A stretch of DNA of 64,000 nt from a bacterium (GCA_023228085.1 JALOBW010000003.1:144190-208189), one strand, 5' to 3'. Positions 34,917 to 43,627 are shown, numbered from the stretch's first letter. Notes: generated by a model from the sequence alone, not told the origin. Numbers and translations: made by a program.

Positions 34917-34947
34917 AAAAATAAAGCTCCTCCGTAGGAGCTTATTT
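34917..34947 (-). terminator. Terminator of the 34956 gene
   Basis: AAGCTCCT / AGGAGCTT stem followed on the minus strand by TATTTTTTT. Confidence 0.85.
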
Positions 34948-34955
34948 GATATTTT

Positions 34956-35450
34956 TTATATTACCGTTTCTTGCGTTTCGGCGAAGAATATCATGTAATT
35001 GTGTCCGTAATGCTTAATGCATTTTGGACAATAAGTGTAGTGTATGTATATCTTGGAAATAGACTTCCCTTTTGAGGCGACATAGGTTTCCATTTCTTTG
35101 AAGAATTTTGAAACATCCTTGTATGGACCGTCAAAAACTTTTGCCATAAAATTTCCTGAAAGGGTGATGTTGTTAGCGTTTGGAACAATCTTTGTAGTTG
35201 TCATATAGACTTCTGTTTTCCAAGCCGAAGGATCGTAGCAAAGCATGAGAAAATCTTGGTCAGCAGGAGCAGCTTCAGCATTTTTTATTTTATTCCACAT
35301 CCTTAGCATCACCTGATGCAAATTGAGTGGCATATGCATGAAAGTCATAACACTATCCTTGATAAAAGTTTTTTGCATCCAATCAAATTCTTTTCCATCA
35401 AATAGCGATGGGTTGAATTCTGGACAGCATGGCTTATAGTTGTTTTCCAT
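34956..35450 (-). CDS. Conserved hypothetical protein (possibly GyrI-like fold)
   Basis: This 164-residue soluble protein begins with CCPEFNPSLFDGKEFDW and has a C-terminal CPKCIKHYGHNYMIFFAE. The segment MAKVFDGPYKDVSKFFKEME recalls GyrI-like effector-binding domains (MxHxGpY...), but this resemblance is weak. The four cysteines at the ends could bind metal. It is the last gene of a probable operon with a zinc-ribbon gene (17 nt upstream) and an AlkD-like gene. Confidence 0.55.
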   Translation of the reverse strand: MENNYKPCCPEFNPSLFDGKEFDWMQKTFIKDSVMTFMHMPLNLHQVMLRMWNKIKNAEAAPADQDFLMLCYDPSAWKTEVYMTTTKIVPNANNITLSGNFMAKVFDGPYKDVSKFFKEMETYVASKGKSISKIYIHYTYCPKCIKHYGHNYMIFFAETQETVI

Positions 35451-35466
35451 AGTATTTTATTTATTG

Positions 35467-35715
35467 CTATTTATTAATCCATCTTGGCAAAGTTGGCAAT
35501 ATTTCATCTGCCATTTTTTCTGCCTCTTCGGGAGTTTTTCCCATCAACCTTACGGCAGCATCAATTGATCCCGCCCTAACAGAGTCGTAATTTTTTAACT
35601 CTCCTGTTTCTTGATCTTGACAATAAACACAATAACGTGAATCTAATTTGGAAATAAATTTACCATCAAGAGGCATTCCACAACTTTCACAGTTTTGTTG
35701 ATTTTCTGTTTCCAT
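35467..35715 (-). CDS. Putative zinc-ribbon protein
   Basis: This 82-residue protein has CESCGMPLDGKF and YCVYCQDQETGELKNYDSV, the pattern of the putative zinc-ribbon family (PF12674-type), followed by a helical tail GKTPEEAEKMADEILPTLP. Function unknown. It lies 20 nt downstream of the AlkD-like gene and 17 nt upstream of the 34956 gene, apparently in one operon. Confidence 0.8.
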   Translation of the reverse strand: METENQQNCESCGMPLDGKFISKLDSRYCVYCQDQETGELKNYDSVRAGSIDAAVRLMGKTPEEAEKMADEILPTLPRWINK

Positions 35716-35734
35716 TGGTTTATTTTTAATTTTA

Positions 35735-36439
35735 TTATTTTTCCATCGCCACAGTTTTTAATTCTTTTGGCATTTTTTCTATTGCATACCTAAGGGCTGT
35801 TCTCGGCATCACTTTTTTGTTTTTTAATACATAATCAAAAACTTCTTTTTGATGTTTGCGGCTCGCTTCTTTGAGCATCCACCCATATCCTTTTTGGACC
35901 AAATCTTCCTTATCTAGCAAAAGGATATCTGCTATTTCAAAAACATCGTTCAAAAAATCTCCTTTTCTAGCCGGTAGTATGAGCGAAACGCTAGCTGCTC
36001 GACGCAACCACAAGTTATTAGATTTTGCCCACTTCTTAAGCTCCTTAACACTCTCTGGAAATTTTTCTAAGTAGTCCCCTATTGTATGATTGCATAGAGT
36101 ATCGCAAGTTGCCCAATTACTGACATAACCATCAATCCACCTTTCAAAAATCTTGATATCTTTGTTTACGAATTCATCTATTTTGTTATTAGCCCAAGTG
36201 CAAGCAATAAATGATTCTTCCATATATCCAGACTGAAATAACTCTTCGCATAAAGAAAAAACTTTTTCTTTTGGAATATCTTTTATTTCTTTATAGCTAT
36301 CCTTTGCCAGCTTCAAACCAAAGGAAGTCTTTGTGCCATAAACTTTGATAGCTTCTTTGAAATATCTCTTTGAACTTTCTTTTATTTGTTCGTCGGAATT
36401 ATCTTTTAGCGTTTTTCGTATATGATTTATAACATCCAT
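35735..36439 (-). CDS. DNA alkylation repair protein (AlkD-like HEAT repeats)
   Basis: The start is taken as the ATG at 36439 (MDVINHIRKTL), avoiding overlap with the upstream gene. Of 234 residues, most form paired helices of the AlkD type: NWATCDTLCNHTIGDYL, WLRRAASVSLILPARKG and VQKGYGWMLKEASRKHQKEV. In this family the conserved Trp, Asp and Arg residues line the DNA-binding cleft that removes bulky alkylated bases. Putative role: base-excision repair. Confidence 0.85.
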   Translation of the reverse strand: MDVINHIRKTLKDNSDEQIKESSKRYFKEAIKVYGTKTSFGLKLAKDSYKEIKDIPKEKVFSLCEELFQSGYMEESFIACTWANNKIDEFVNKDIKIFERWIDGYVSNWATCDTLCNHTIGDYLEKFPESVKELKKWAKSNNLWLRRAASVSLILPARKGDFLNDVFEIADILLLDKEDLVQKGYGWMLKEASRKHQKEVFDYVLKNKKVMPRTALRYAIEKMPKELKTVAMEK

Positions 36440-36440
36440 A

Positions 36441-36687
36441 TTATTTTTTATCATACTTTATTACATCTATAATCGCAGAAATCAGTAAACAAGCACAAAC
36501 AAAAATACCTATTATTAATATCCCTATATCCCAGTTGGCATAACATGGAAAGGAATTTGCTGGGTCTTGACCGCATGGAAAGATAGAATACATTGCTTTT
36601 CCGAAATAAAGACTATCGTTTTCTTTTTTTAGCAAAAAAAGAAAGAACTATTATTAAGAAAAGTTTTAGATATGTTTTTATTTCCAT
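36441..36687 (-). pseudogene. Small two-helix membrane protein, apparently frameshifted
   Basis: From the ATG at 36687 the frame encodes MEIKTYLKLFLIIVLSFF and stops after 24 codons. Removing one T from the T7 run (A7 at 36634-36640 on the plus strand) joins it to the frame ending at 36441, giving about 81 residues with a signal-like first helix and a second helix (IGILIIGIFVCACLLISAII). Downstream sequence (CGQDPANSFPCYANWD) has two cysteines. Either a true frameshift, a slippage site or an assembly error. If translated without the first part, a TTG at 36635 or ATG at 36593 could start a shorter protein. Confidence 0.55.
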
Positions 36688-36694
36688 AATATTT

Positions 36695-37288
36695 TTAACC
36701 TTTATGAAATCCTAAATCGGCAGGATTACTTCCCCCTGAAATGTGTACTAATTTCCCACCATCTTTTTCGTATATATATCTAAGGTTTTTAACTTCGTTT
36801 GCAAGATCAATCGTTTCTTGAGGCAAATCTTTTTTTATAAATCCTTTTGACCAATAGTCTAATATAAGCTTGCTATCTCCGAAAATTGTTTTGTTTCCTT
36901 TTTTAAGAGATATTTCTAGTGCGAATTTGCAGGCACATAATTCGCCAAAATTATTAGTTTTTCCCGGAAGAGGATAATGCCCCTTCGGATTGAGACTACT
37001 GGACGGAAAGATATCTTTTAAGAGACTGTTTCCGTTTTCGTCGGTAATATTAATCTCGGTACCATTGCCACCGCCAGTTCCAGCATCAAAATACACTCCT
37101 TTTTCAGCGGCTATGTGTTTTATGGAATAATCAGCTCCCGCATCAAGCCATCTCTCTGCCTCGCCCCTACTTTCAAAACTTTTGTACTTTGCTCCTTGTC
37201 TTCCCGAAACAAGACTCTGACATTCTTGCCAGTTATCTACTATCCCTTTAGTCTCCCCTATTAAGTATGCGTAAAATTTTTGTTTCAT
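36695..37288 (-). CDS. rnhA: Ribonuclease HI with N-terminal caulimovirus-VI domain
   Basis: This 197-residue protein begins with the hybrid-binding viroplasmin domain (KFYAYLIGETKGIVDNWQEC, KYKSFESRGEAERWL), then a gap and the RNase H fold. Candidate catalytic residues are D68 (YFDAGTGG), E116 (NFGELCACKFAL), D138 (FGDSKLILDYW) and D191 (NPADLGFHKG). It hydrolyses RNA in RNA:DNA hybrids. It lies 7 nt upstream of the frameshifted small gene on the same strand. Confidence 0.92.
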   Translation of the reverse strand: MKQKFYAYLIGETKGIVDNWQECQSLVSGRQGAKYKSFESRGEAERWLDAGADYSIKHIAAEKGVYFDAGTGGGNGTEINITDENGNSLLKDIFPSSSLNPKGHYPLPGKTNNFGELCACKFALEISLKKGNKTIFGDSKLILDYWSKGFIKKDLPQETIDLANEVKNLRYIYEKDGGKLVHISGGSNPADLGFHKG

Positions 37289-37331
37289 ATTAGATTAACT
37301 ATAACATCCAAATAAATGGACGAAAAGAGAT

Positions 37332-37357
37332 AAAAAAAACCAGCATTGCGCTGGTTT
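37332..37357 (-). terminator. Terminator of the 37363 gene
   Basis: ACCAGC / GCTGGT stem, followed on the minus strand by TTTTTTTT. Confidence 0.85.
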
Positions 37358-37362
37358 CTATA

Positions 37363-37857
37363 CTATTTCTCTTTATTACTCTTGATATATTCTCCAGCAA
37401 GAGAAGATCCTCCTCCACAAAAATAAATTAATTCATTGTTATTTTTGCCCGAACTACTAATAATAGTTTTATTTTCCAAAAAAGAAATAATCATATTTTG
37501 CTTGAGATTTTGTTCAATATCTTTTAGAGCTATTTCTATTTTATTATTACTCAATTTTCCCATCGCATCAAAACTGCATCCTTTAGTAGCCCCGCCATAA
37601 CTTATAGCAATACGATATAAGTCGCCAGTATTTTTTTTGATCTCAAGTTTTTGATAATAACCTTGCCCCTGCTCCCCCATATAATAATCGCCCTCAATAT
37701 TTAATGTAGACTGCTGTTTGTGATGATTAACCAAAGGAATATCTTCGGCGTTTCTAGATACTTCTTTTTGATAATAAAAATACCCCAACGTAAATATAAT
37801 TCCTACAAGAATAATGCAAAGAAATATTATATAGATTTTTTCTGATTTTTTTGTCAT
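37363..37857 (-). CDS. Membrane-anchored hypothetical protein
   Basis: The ATG at 37857 (MTKKSEKIYIIF) avoids overlap with the upstream gene. The 164-residue protein has one N-terminal membrane helix and an extracytoplasmic beta-rich domain with DYYMGEQGQGYYQKLEIKK, Cys in GATKGCSFDAMG and a final YFCGGGSSLAGEYIKS. No family recognised. The two cysteines could be substrates of the thioredoxin/CcdA-like protein encoded immediately upstream; this is inferred from the neighbourhood. Confidence 0.6.
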   Translation of the reverse strand: MTKKSEKIYIIFLCIILVGIIFTLGYFYYQKEVSRNAEDIPLVNHHKQQSTLNIEGDYYMGEQGQGYYQKLEIKKNTGDLYRIAISYGGATKGCSFDAMGKLSNNKIEIALKDIEQNLKQNMIISFLENKTIISSSGKNNNELIYFCGGGSSLAGEYIKSNKEK

Positions 37858-37874
37858 TTTTTCTTTAAAGTTAA

Positions 37875-39110
37875 CTAGCCAAACATTAACCATTCGGGCT
37901 TAAATATAAGCATAAGACCAATCGCAAGCATTAACAGACCACCAATAAGACGTGATGCGCGAACATATTTGGTGGTGACGCCTGTCATTTCAAGTGTAAT
38001 CATGGCAATAAAAAAAACTATTAAATCGTCTAACATGAAGAAGAATATATAAGAAAGTATATATAAATAATACTGCCATGTAGGTAGATTACTTAGAGCA
38101 AGGACTTGAGTATATATTGCAGGCAGACCAGCAGAACAAACTAATTCTACAAGATTAACTGCAAAAGCTAAAAGAATAATTCCAACTAAAGATAATAACA
38201 AGTTTTTTTGTCCAACGATTGATCGTATTCTATCAAAAACTTTCTTCTTTTTGTTGCTTGTCTCTATGGAGCAACCACCAGTTTTATTGACCATAAATTC
38301 ACGCAAGCTATACCCTCCTCCAACTAATGCGATAATTCCTATTACTATTCTAACCCATATAACAAAGCCTAAGAAAATAATTAGATTTAGCCAGGCAGCC
38401 ATAAATAAAAAATAAACAAATGCTGATGCTACAATAAAAGTTGAACCAAGTAGCCACATTCTTTTTTTATCTTTCATTCCCAAGAGCAAGCTTATCAAAA
38501 ATAACAGTGTCCACATAGCACAAGGATTAAATCCATCTAAGATTCCTATAAGTACAGTTAAAACCGGAAGAGAAAACTTCATAACGTCAATATTTCCGAA
38601 TAGTGGAATTTTTATAACCATACTATTCTCTTGATTGAGGTTTTCTTGGGAAGAATTATCACTGTTGCGCTGTTGATCTATTGTTTTTGTATTATTATGG
38701 TTTTCTATAATTGGACTAACAATATCAACACATGCTCTAAGTGAACATTCTTTCACTCTTTCTTCAATTTTTGTAGAAGTTATCCCTTCTGTATAACCAA
38801 CAAAGTATTTATCCCCTATTACTAAAAATGGAATACCAGTCACATTCGCATTTATTTTTGAGGCAATATCTTGCATTAGCTTCACATTTTCTTGATTGTG
38901 GTATATTTCAAATTCTTTTATGGTTAAGCTAGAGTATTTATTTTTTAGACTAGAAAGGTAAGGCTTTTCTTGTGCGCAATGAGGACACCCTTCTCCATAA
39001 AAAAAATAAGCATTAACTGGTAATGATGTAGCTGAGGCTGACTGAAAAATGAAAAAGAATAGAAAGGCGCAAAGCAGTAATATTTTTTTTATATTTTCTT
39101 TAATATTCAT
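37875..39110 (-). CDS. Thioredoxin-like plus CcdA/DsbD-like membrane fusion protein
   Basis: This 411-residue protein has a signal peptide (LLLCAFLFFFIFQSASA), an extracytoplasmic thioredoxin domain with CPHC (YGEGCPHCAQEKPYL) and a cis-Pro (VTGIPFLVIGDKYFVGY), then a six-to-seven-helix domain with GFNPCAMWTLLFLISLLLG and VELVCSAGLPAIY, the paired cysteines of CcdA/DsbD-type electron carriers. It probably moves reducing equivalents across the membrane to the fused thioredoxin domain. The domain order (thioredoxin first) is inverse to DsbD gamma. Confidence 0.85.
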   Translation of the reverse strand: MNIKENIKKILLLCAFLFFFIFQSASATSLPVNAYFFYGEGCPHCAQEKPYLSSLKNKYSSLTIKEFEIYHNQENVKLMQDIASKINANVTGIPFLVIGDKYFVGYTEGITSTKIEERVKECSLRACVDIVSPIIENHNNTKTIDQQRNSDNSSQENLNQENSMVIKIPLFGNIDVMKFSLPVLTVLIGILDGFNPCAMWTLLFLISLLLGMKDKKRMWLLGSTFIVASAFVYFLFMAAWLNLIIFLGFVIWVRIVIGIIALVGGGYSLREFMVNKTGGCSIETSNKKKKVFDRIRSIVGQKNLLLSLVGIILLAFAVNLVELVCSAGLPAIYTQVLALSNLPTWQYYLYILSYIFFFMLDDLIVFFIAMITLEMTGVTTKYVRASRLIGGLLMLAIGLMLIFKPEWLMFG

Positions 39111-39307
39111 CGGAAGACATTTAATTAATATTTAAAAACAATTTTGTTAAATGGTTTGAGCTATAAATACACAAAATTGGCAAATACATAATAGCACAAA
39201 TTAGGTACTAAAAGCTAGCAACAAAATGCCCATGAATAATATTGTAAAAAATTGATTTTTATAGTATATATAGTTTGTTATATATCAGAAGTCTTTGAAA
39301 AAATTTT

Positions 39308-39394
<87 letters not shown>

Positions 39395-39398
39395 AATA

Positions 39399-39421
39399 AA
39401 AAGACACCGTTATGGTGTTTT
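39399..39421 (+). terminator. Terminator after tRNA-Ser(UGA)
   Basis: GACACC / GGTGTTTTTG hairpin starting a few bases after the encoded CCA. Confidence 0.75.
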
Positions 39422-39428
39422 TGTTTTT

Positions 39429-39524
39429 GGGAGAGGGGGCGAAGGCGGAAGCCTGTCTGAGGCTGAGCCAGGTCGGAGGAAAATTACAGCAGTAATTTAT
39501 CCGATGACGAATCCCTCTCCCTCC
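39429..39524 (+). repeat. tRNA-tail palindromic element (Ser-UGA locus)
   Basis: Starts GGGAGAGGGGGCGAAG and ends GACGAATCCCTCTCCCTCC, so the right end is a copy of the tRNA-Ser(UGA) T-arm and acceptor 3' half and the left end is its inverse complement. Inside are GCCTGTCTGAGGC and AATTACAGCAGTAATT. Confidence 0.8.
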
Positions 39525-39588
39525 GCCTTCGCCTCGCTGAAGCTCGGCTTCGGCGGACATAGGTCCGCTGAAAACGAGCGAAAGCGGG
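39520..39588 (+). repeat. Second type of tRNA-tail element, copy 2
   Basis: CGCCTTCGCCTCGCTGAAGC to AACGAGCGAAAGCGGG, nearly identical to 28711-28772 (minus). Confidence 0.8.
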
Positions 39589-39591
39589 TAA

Positions 39592-39620
39592 TAAAAAACC
39601 ACCGTTAAGGTGGTTTTTTT
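39592..39620 (+). terminator. Rho-independent terminator
   Basis: AAACCACC / GGTGGTTTTTTT hairpin after the second tail element. Confidence 0.8.
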
Positions 39621-39744
39621 GGGGAGAAGATTCCTTCTGTCTTAAAGTTAAATCATATTCACTGTTTATAATTTATTTTGATGTAAAAATCTTTAATGGT
39701 ATTATTTAAATAATAATAAAAGATTAATAAAAAAAATAAACAAT

Positions 39745-40071
39745 ATGAAAATCATTAAATGGACATCTAGAATACTAGCCTTATGTATTCTGCTTATTGC
39801 TCTACCTTTTTATTTTGGTTATGATAATCCATTACCATTTATAGATCCTAATTATTCCGTATGGGAAAATCTTGCCTTATCTATAATGCCTTTAATTTTT
39901 GTTGCCTTAGCATTAGGATGGAAGTATCCAAAATTTTCAGGCTGGTTTATAGTTATTTCAACCGTAGTTGTTTTTATTGTTGGATTTTTGACCGACGCAA
40001 ACCTGAGTATTAATTTAGCTATTCCGGTTATTCCTGGAATTCTATATTTAGTAGACGGATACAAAAAATAA
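39745..40071 (+). CDS. Small four-helix membrane protein (paralogue of 29947 gene)
   Basis: This 108-residue membrane protein aligns along its length to the 109-residue protein at 29947. Helices: ALCILLIALPFYFGY, LALSIMPLIFVALALG, GWFIVISTVVVFIVGFL and a final IPVIPGILYLVDG. Function unknown; having two paralogues about 10 kb apart suggests a small multicopy family. Confidence 0.7.
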   Translation: MKIIKWTSRILALCILLIALPFYFGYDNPLPFIDPNYSVWENLALSIMPLIFVALALGWKYPKFSGWFIVISTVVVFIVGFLTDANLSINLAIPVIPGILYLVDGYKK

Positions 40072-40122
40072 TCAAGAATTGTAAATTTTTATTTAATAGC
40101 GTTAGTGTTAGTTAGTTATTCT

Positions 40123-40146
40123 AAAACCACTCTTTGAAGTGGTTTT
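40123..40146 (+). terminator. Rho-independent terminator
   Basis: AAAACCACT / AGTGGTTTT hairpin with short loop, after the 39745 gene. Confidence 0.8.
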
Positions 40147-40218
40147 GGTTTTAGGATTAGGATGATGTAGAACTAAATACTAAATGTGTGGTATATTTTG
40201 GGTATAATAATTTTGCTT

Positions 40219-41925
40219 ATGAAAATAAAAAACTTTTTATTAATAATATTAGCTTTGGTATCGTTTTTTTCTTTTTCCGATGTACAGGCAGAGGAGATAA
40301 GTGATTATAAAGTAGAAATACAGGTAAACCAAGATTCGGCTGTAAATGTTAAAGAAACAATTATTTATGATTTTGGTGACGAAGAAAGGCATGGCATATA
40401 TAGAGATCTTCCTTATAAATATAAGAATAGTGCAGGAAGTTTTAATTTGAGATACAAAGATTTTTCAGTGAAAAACGAAAAGGGTGATGATTATAATTTT
40501 TCAATATCAAGAACTGGCGATTCTTATAATATAAGGATTGGAGACGAAGATGTACTCGTGACTGGGAAAAAAGAATATGTCATCTCATATACTGTAAATC
40601 GTGCAATAACTTATTTTTCCGATCATGATGAATTTTACTGGAATGCTGTTGGGACTGAATGGAATGTTCCAATAGCGAAAGCAACTGTAATTATGAATGG
40701 GTTTGGAATCATAAATACAAAATGCTATTTGGGGAAATATGGAGAAGGTAATGAATGTCCTGTTTCGCAGATAAAGAATACCTATCAGTCTTTGGCTGAA
40801 AATGTTGGTAATGGTAATGGGATAACAATAGTGATGGGATTTAATAAAGGATTAATATACGAGCCAACCCAAAATGAAAAAATTATTGAGTTTATTAAAG
40901 ATAATTGGGGTATCGCAATTCCATTCTTAGTTTTGATATTCCTTTTATGGATGTGGCTAAGATATGGACGAGATCCAAAAGGAAAAGGAGTTATTATCGC
41001 CCAATACTCTCCCCTCCCAAATTTATCACCAATAGAATCTAAGGCGGTAATGGATGAAAGTGTTAGTATGCAAAAAATTGCTGCCGAAATAATAACACTC
41101 GCAGTTAAAAAATATATAACCATAGAGCAAACCGAAGAAAAAACATTGGGATTATTTAAGTCAGAAAATTATACATTTAAGAAAGTTAAAAATCCAGACG
41201 CCCAATTGACTGATTTTCAACTGAAACTTATGGAGGCGTTTTTTTCAAACAAGGATAATAAAGATATTAGTCAGATATCAACATCAGAAATAAAAGATAA
41301 TCCCGAAGCTATATCAAAACTGATCACACTAGAGGGTCCAAAAATCATTTATAAAAAACTAACTGATGAAAAATATTTTCCAGAGAATCCCCAGAGTATA
41401 AGGCTTAATTACATAATTTTTGGAATACTAGTTTCAATCCTGTGTATAACACCAATGATATTTGATCCATTTTTTGGATGGGTAAATGTTTTGGCAATAC
41501 TAATATCAGGAATACTAATTATATTTTTTGGGTTTATAATGCCAAGAAAAACTATAAAAGGAGTCCAAACAACAGAGTACTTATTAGGACTTAAGAAATA
41601 TATATCGGTAGCCGAAGCAGAAAGAATAAAGTTTCATAATGCTCCAGCAAAAAAGCCTGAGCATTTTGAAGAATTACTTCCTTACGCAATAATATTTGAT
41701 TTGGAAAAAGAATGGGCTAAAAAATTTGAGGGTATGGAATATAATCCAAGTTGGTATTCGGGAACAAATTACTCAACATTCAATACAGCGGTTTTTGTTT
41801 CAAGTATGAACAATCTAAGTGATTCCATTTCGCAAACAATGACAACTGCAAGTAGTGGAGGAAGTGGATTTTCGGGAGGAGGTGCTGGTGGTGGTTTTGG
41901 TGGAGGCGGAGGCGGAAGTTGGTAA
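40219..41925 (+). CDS. DUF2207 family membrane protein
   Basis: The ATG at 40219 gives a clean signal peptide (MKIKNFLLIILALVSFF then SDVQA); the frame extends to 40186 but includes the -10 box TATAAT (40203-40208). The 568-residue protein has the DUF2207 extracytoplasmic domain (DFGDEERHGIYRDLPYKYKN), a membrane helix, a cytoplasmic domain beginning PKGKGVIIAQYSPLPNLSP, two more helices and a Gly-rich C-terminus. Family role unknown; such proteins are widespread in bacteria and may act at the envelope. Confidence 0.88.
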   Translation: MKIKNFLLIILALVSFFSFSDVQAEEISDYKVEIQVNQDSAVNVKETIIYDFGDEERHGIYRDLPYKYKNSAGSFNLRYKDFSVKNEKGDDYNFSISRTGDSYNIRIGDEDVLVTGKKEYVISYTVNRAITYFSDHDEFYWNAVGTEWNVPIAKATVIMNGFGIINTKCYLGKYGEGNECPVSQIKNTYQSLAENVGNGNGITIVMGFNKGLIYEPTQNEKIIEFIKDNWGIAIPFLVLIFLLWMWLRYGRDPKGKGVIIAQYSPLPNLSPIESKAVMDESVSMQKIAAEIITLAVKKYITIEQTEEKTLGLFKSENYTFKKVKNPDAQLTDFQLKLMEAFFSNKDNKDISQISTSEIKDNPEAISKLITLEGPKIIYKKLTDEKYFPENPQSIRLNYIIFGILVSILCITPMIFDPFFGWVNVLAILISGILIIFFGFIMPRKTIKGVQTTEYLLGLKKYISVAEAERIKFHNAPAKKPEHFEELLPYAIIFDLEKEWAKKFEGMEYNPSWYSGTNYSTFNTAVFVSSMNNLSDSISQTMTTASSGGSGFSGGGAGGGFGGGGGGSW

Positions 41926-41930
41926 TATTA

Positions 41931-41956
41931 AAACTCGCTTAAGCGAGTTTTAATTT
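41931..41956 (+). terminator. Terminator of the DUF2207 gene
   Basis: AAACTCGCTT / AAGCGAGTTT stem followed by TAATTTATT. Confidence 0.8.
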
Positions 41957-42044
41957 ATTAATAATTTTTTTGATAAATTTTTGCAAAATATTTGAATTTT
42001 ATTTATAATGATAGTAAAATTACTTTATAAAAAAACCTCACACT

Positions 42045-43478
42045 ATGTCTGATCAAAGACTAATAGATACCATAAAGCATAAAAAATCATTAGGGGTTGG
42101 AGATCAAGAGATAATTAAAACTCTTATTGGTTTTGGATGGAGAGAAGAAGATATTGTGATTGCAATGCAGGGCTTGACTGGTACAAGTACAACCCTTGCT
42201 TCTCAAAATCAAAGCAGTATTCCCACTCCCCTAGTTTCGGTTGAAGGCAAAGAAAATCAACAACCGCAGATTATTTTTAATGGTAAAAAAATTGATGATA
42301 CTCCAAAGAAAAAATCCATACTTATTCCTTCAATAATAGTTTTGATTTCTTTAACCTTGATTGCCAGTGTAATTCTTTTTTCCAACATATTAAAACTTAA
42401 TCCAGATATTTTTTCTACAATAACGTCATTGTTTGCTAAAAAAGAACAACCAGTGCAAACTACCCCAACTAATCCTGATGTCGTCACCCCTTCTCCAGAA
42501 GGAGTACGAACTTATGGTCCGTATGATTCTGCTAGTAAATTAATGATGGTTGATGGTAGATTTGCATTCTTTTATGAAAAAAGTGGATCTCAATACATAA
42601 ATTTGAATGGATCAATATCTGGACCATACCAAAGATCGGAGAAAAAAGGTATTCCGCGATCATTGATTCCAATAATTACTAAATCCAATTATGGATATTC
42701 ATTTTATGAGGGAGATAAAGGATGGTCAGTAAATATAAATGGAGTAATTAATGGTCCATTCGCGGGGGCAACAAATGTAGACTGTTCGCAAGCTGGATGT
42801 ATCTATGCAATTAAGAATAAAGATGATATTTATTTTAACATCCATATAAATGATAAAAAACTTGGACCATATATATCTATTGATAATGTAGTATATATTT
42901 CCGATAGTGGGTTCTATGGATTTTCTTACATAAGCAATAGTAAGAAATATGTTAATATGAACGGAAAGGTATATGGTCCGTACGATAATATCGGAAATGG
43001 TGTAATGTATAAAAATGAAAAGTTCTACTTTTTATACAGTGAAAGCGGGAAACAGTATGTGAATATAAATGGAAGCTCTTATGAAAGTATGGATAGTACT
43101 GTTTATGATTATCAAAAATCTCTATTCTCTTTTTCTTACATAAAAGATAGTAAAAAGTATGTGAATATAAATGGACTAGAAGTTCTTTCTAACGAAAAAG
43201 ACGAGCTAGCTCAGAATCACGTTTATAGAAAAGATGATGGATATCACGTTAATATAAATGGTCAGGACAAAGGGATATACGTAAAAACTACTCCTATTTA
43301 TATAGAAGGAAATAATTATATCTTTGGGTACCAGACAGCTAGTGGACAGTGGTATGTGAATATAAACGGTAGCGATAAAGGTCCTTATCAAAGTGTTTAT
43401 TATCAACTGTTTGTAGGTAATGGACACTATGGATATATATTCCAAAAAGATGGAACCTGGAATGTAGAAGTAAAATAA
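42045..43478 (+). CDS. Membrane-anchored YVNINGxxxGPY-repeat protein
   Basis: This 477-residue protein has a cytoplasmic N-terminal helical motif (IDTIKHKKSLGVGDQEIIKT then GFGWREEDIVIAMQG, a UBA/SHOCT-like segment often seen in CPR surface proteins), a Pro/Thr linker, a membrane helix (residues about 87-110) and an extracytoplasmic region of about eight repeats of the form YVNINGxxxGPY. Repeat spacing of about 35-40 residues suggests a beta-propeller or WG-like fold. I know no functional assignment. It is a single-gene unit with its own terminator. Confidence 0.7.
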   Translation: MSDQRLIDTIKHKKSLGVGDQEIIKTLIGFGWREEDIVIAMQGLTGTSTTLASQNQSSIPTPLVSVEGKENQQPQIIFNGKKIDDTPKKKSILIPSIIVLISLTLIASVILFSNILKLNPDIFSTITSLFAKKEQPVQTTPTNPDVVTPSPEGVRTYGPYDSASKLMMVDGRFAFFYEKSGSQYINLNGSISGPYQRSEKKGIPRSLIPIITKSNYGYSFYEGDKGWSVNINGVINGPFAGATNVDCSQAGCIYAIKNKDDIYFNIHINDKKLGPYISIDNVVYISDSGFYGFSYISNSKKYVNMNGKVYGPYDNIGNGVMYKNEKFYFLYSESGKQYVNINGSSYESMDSTVYDYQKSLFSFSYIKDSKKYVNINGLEVLSNEKDELAQNHVYRKDDGYHVNINGQDKGIYVKTTPIYIEGNNYIFGYQTASGQWYVNINGSDKGPYQSVYYQLFVGNGHYGYIFQKDGTWNVEVK

Positions 43479-43483
43479 ATTAT

Positions 43484-43507
43484 AAACCGCTTAACGGCGG
43501 TTTTTGT
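43484..43507 (+). terminator. Terminator of the 42045 gene
   Basis: AAACCGC / GCGGTTT stem followed by TTG. Confidence 0.8.
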
Positions 43508-43550
43508 GTTGATTTTAATTTGATTTCTGATACTATGGATACTGTATTTT

Positions 43551-43622
43551 GCCCTCGTAGTTCAATGGATAGAATACGAGCTTGCGGAGCTTGCGATAGA
43601 GGTTCGAATCCTCTCGAGGGCA
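43551..43622 (+). tRNA. tRNA-Arg (anticodon GCG)
   Basis: Acceptor GCCCTCG / CGAGGGC, D-loop AATGGATA (A20 present), anticodon stem CGAGC/GCTTG with loop TTGCGGA (GCG), T-loop TTCGAAT. No CCA is encoded. C35 and A20 are arginine identity elements. Most bacteria use ACG, deaminated to ICG, for this box. Confidence 0.9.
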
Positions 43623-43627
43623 CATAC

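Larger units (their letters stand above)
34600..34955. other. Repeat-filled intergenic region
   Basis: About 355 bp with TTAGTAATTCG repeats (34670-34730), GAGAGAAAGCTTAAGGAATTC, a TCCGCCTGCGGCGAGAC / GCGGGAATGAC unit and the third 63-bp compound element. No gene seen. Confidence 0.75.
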
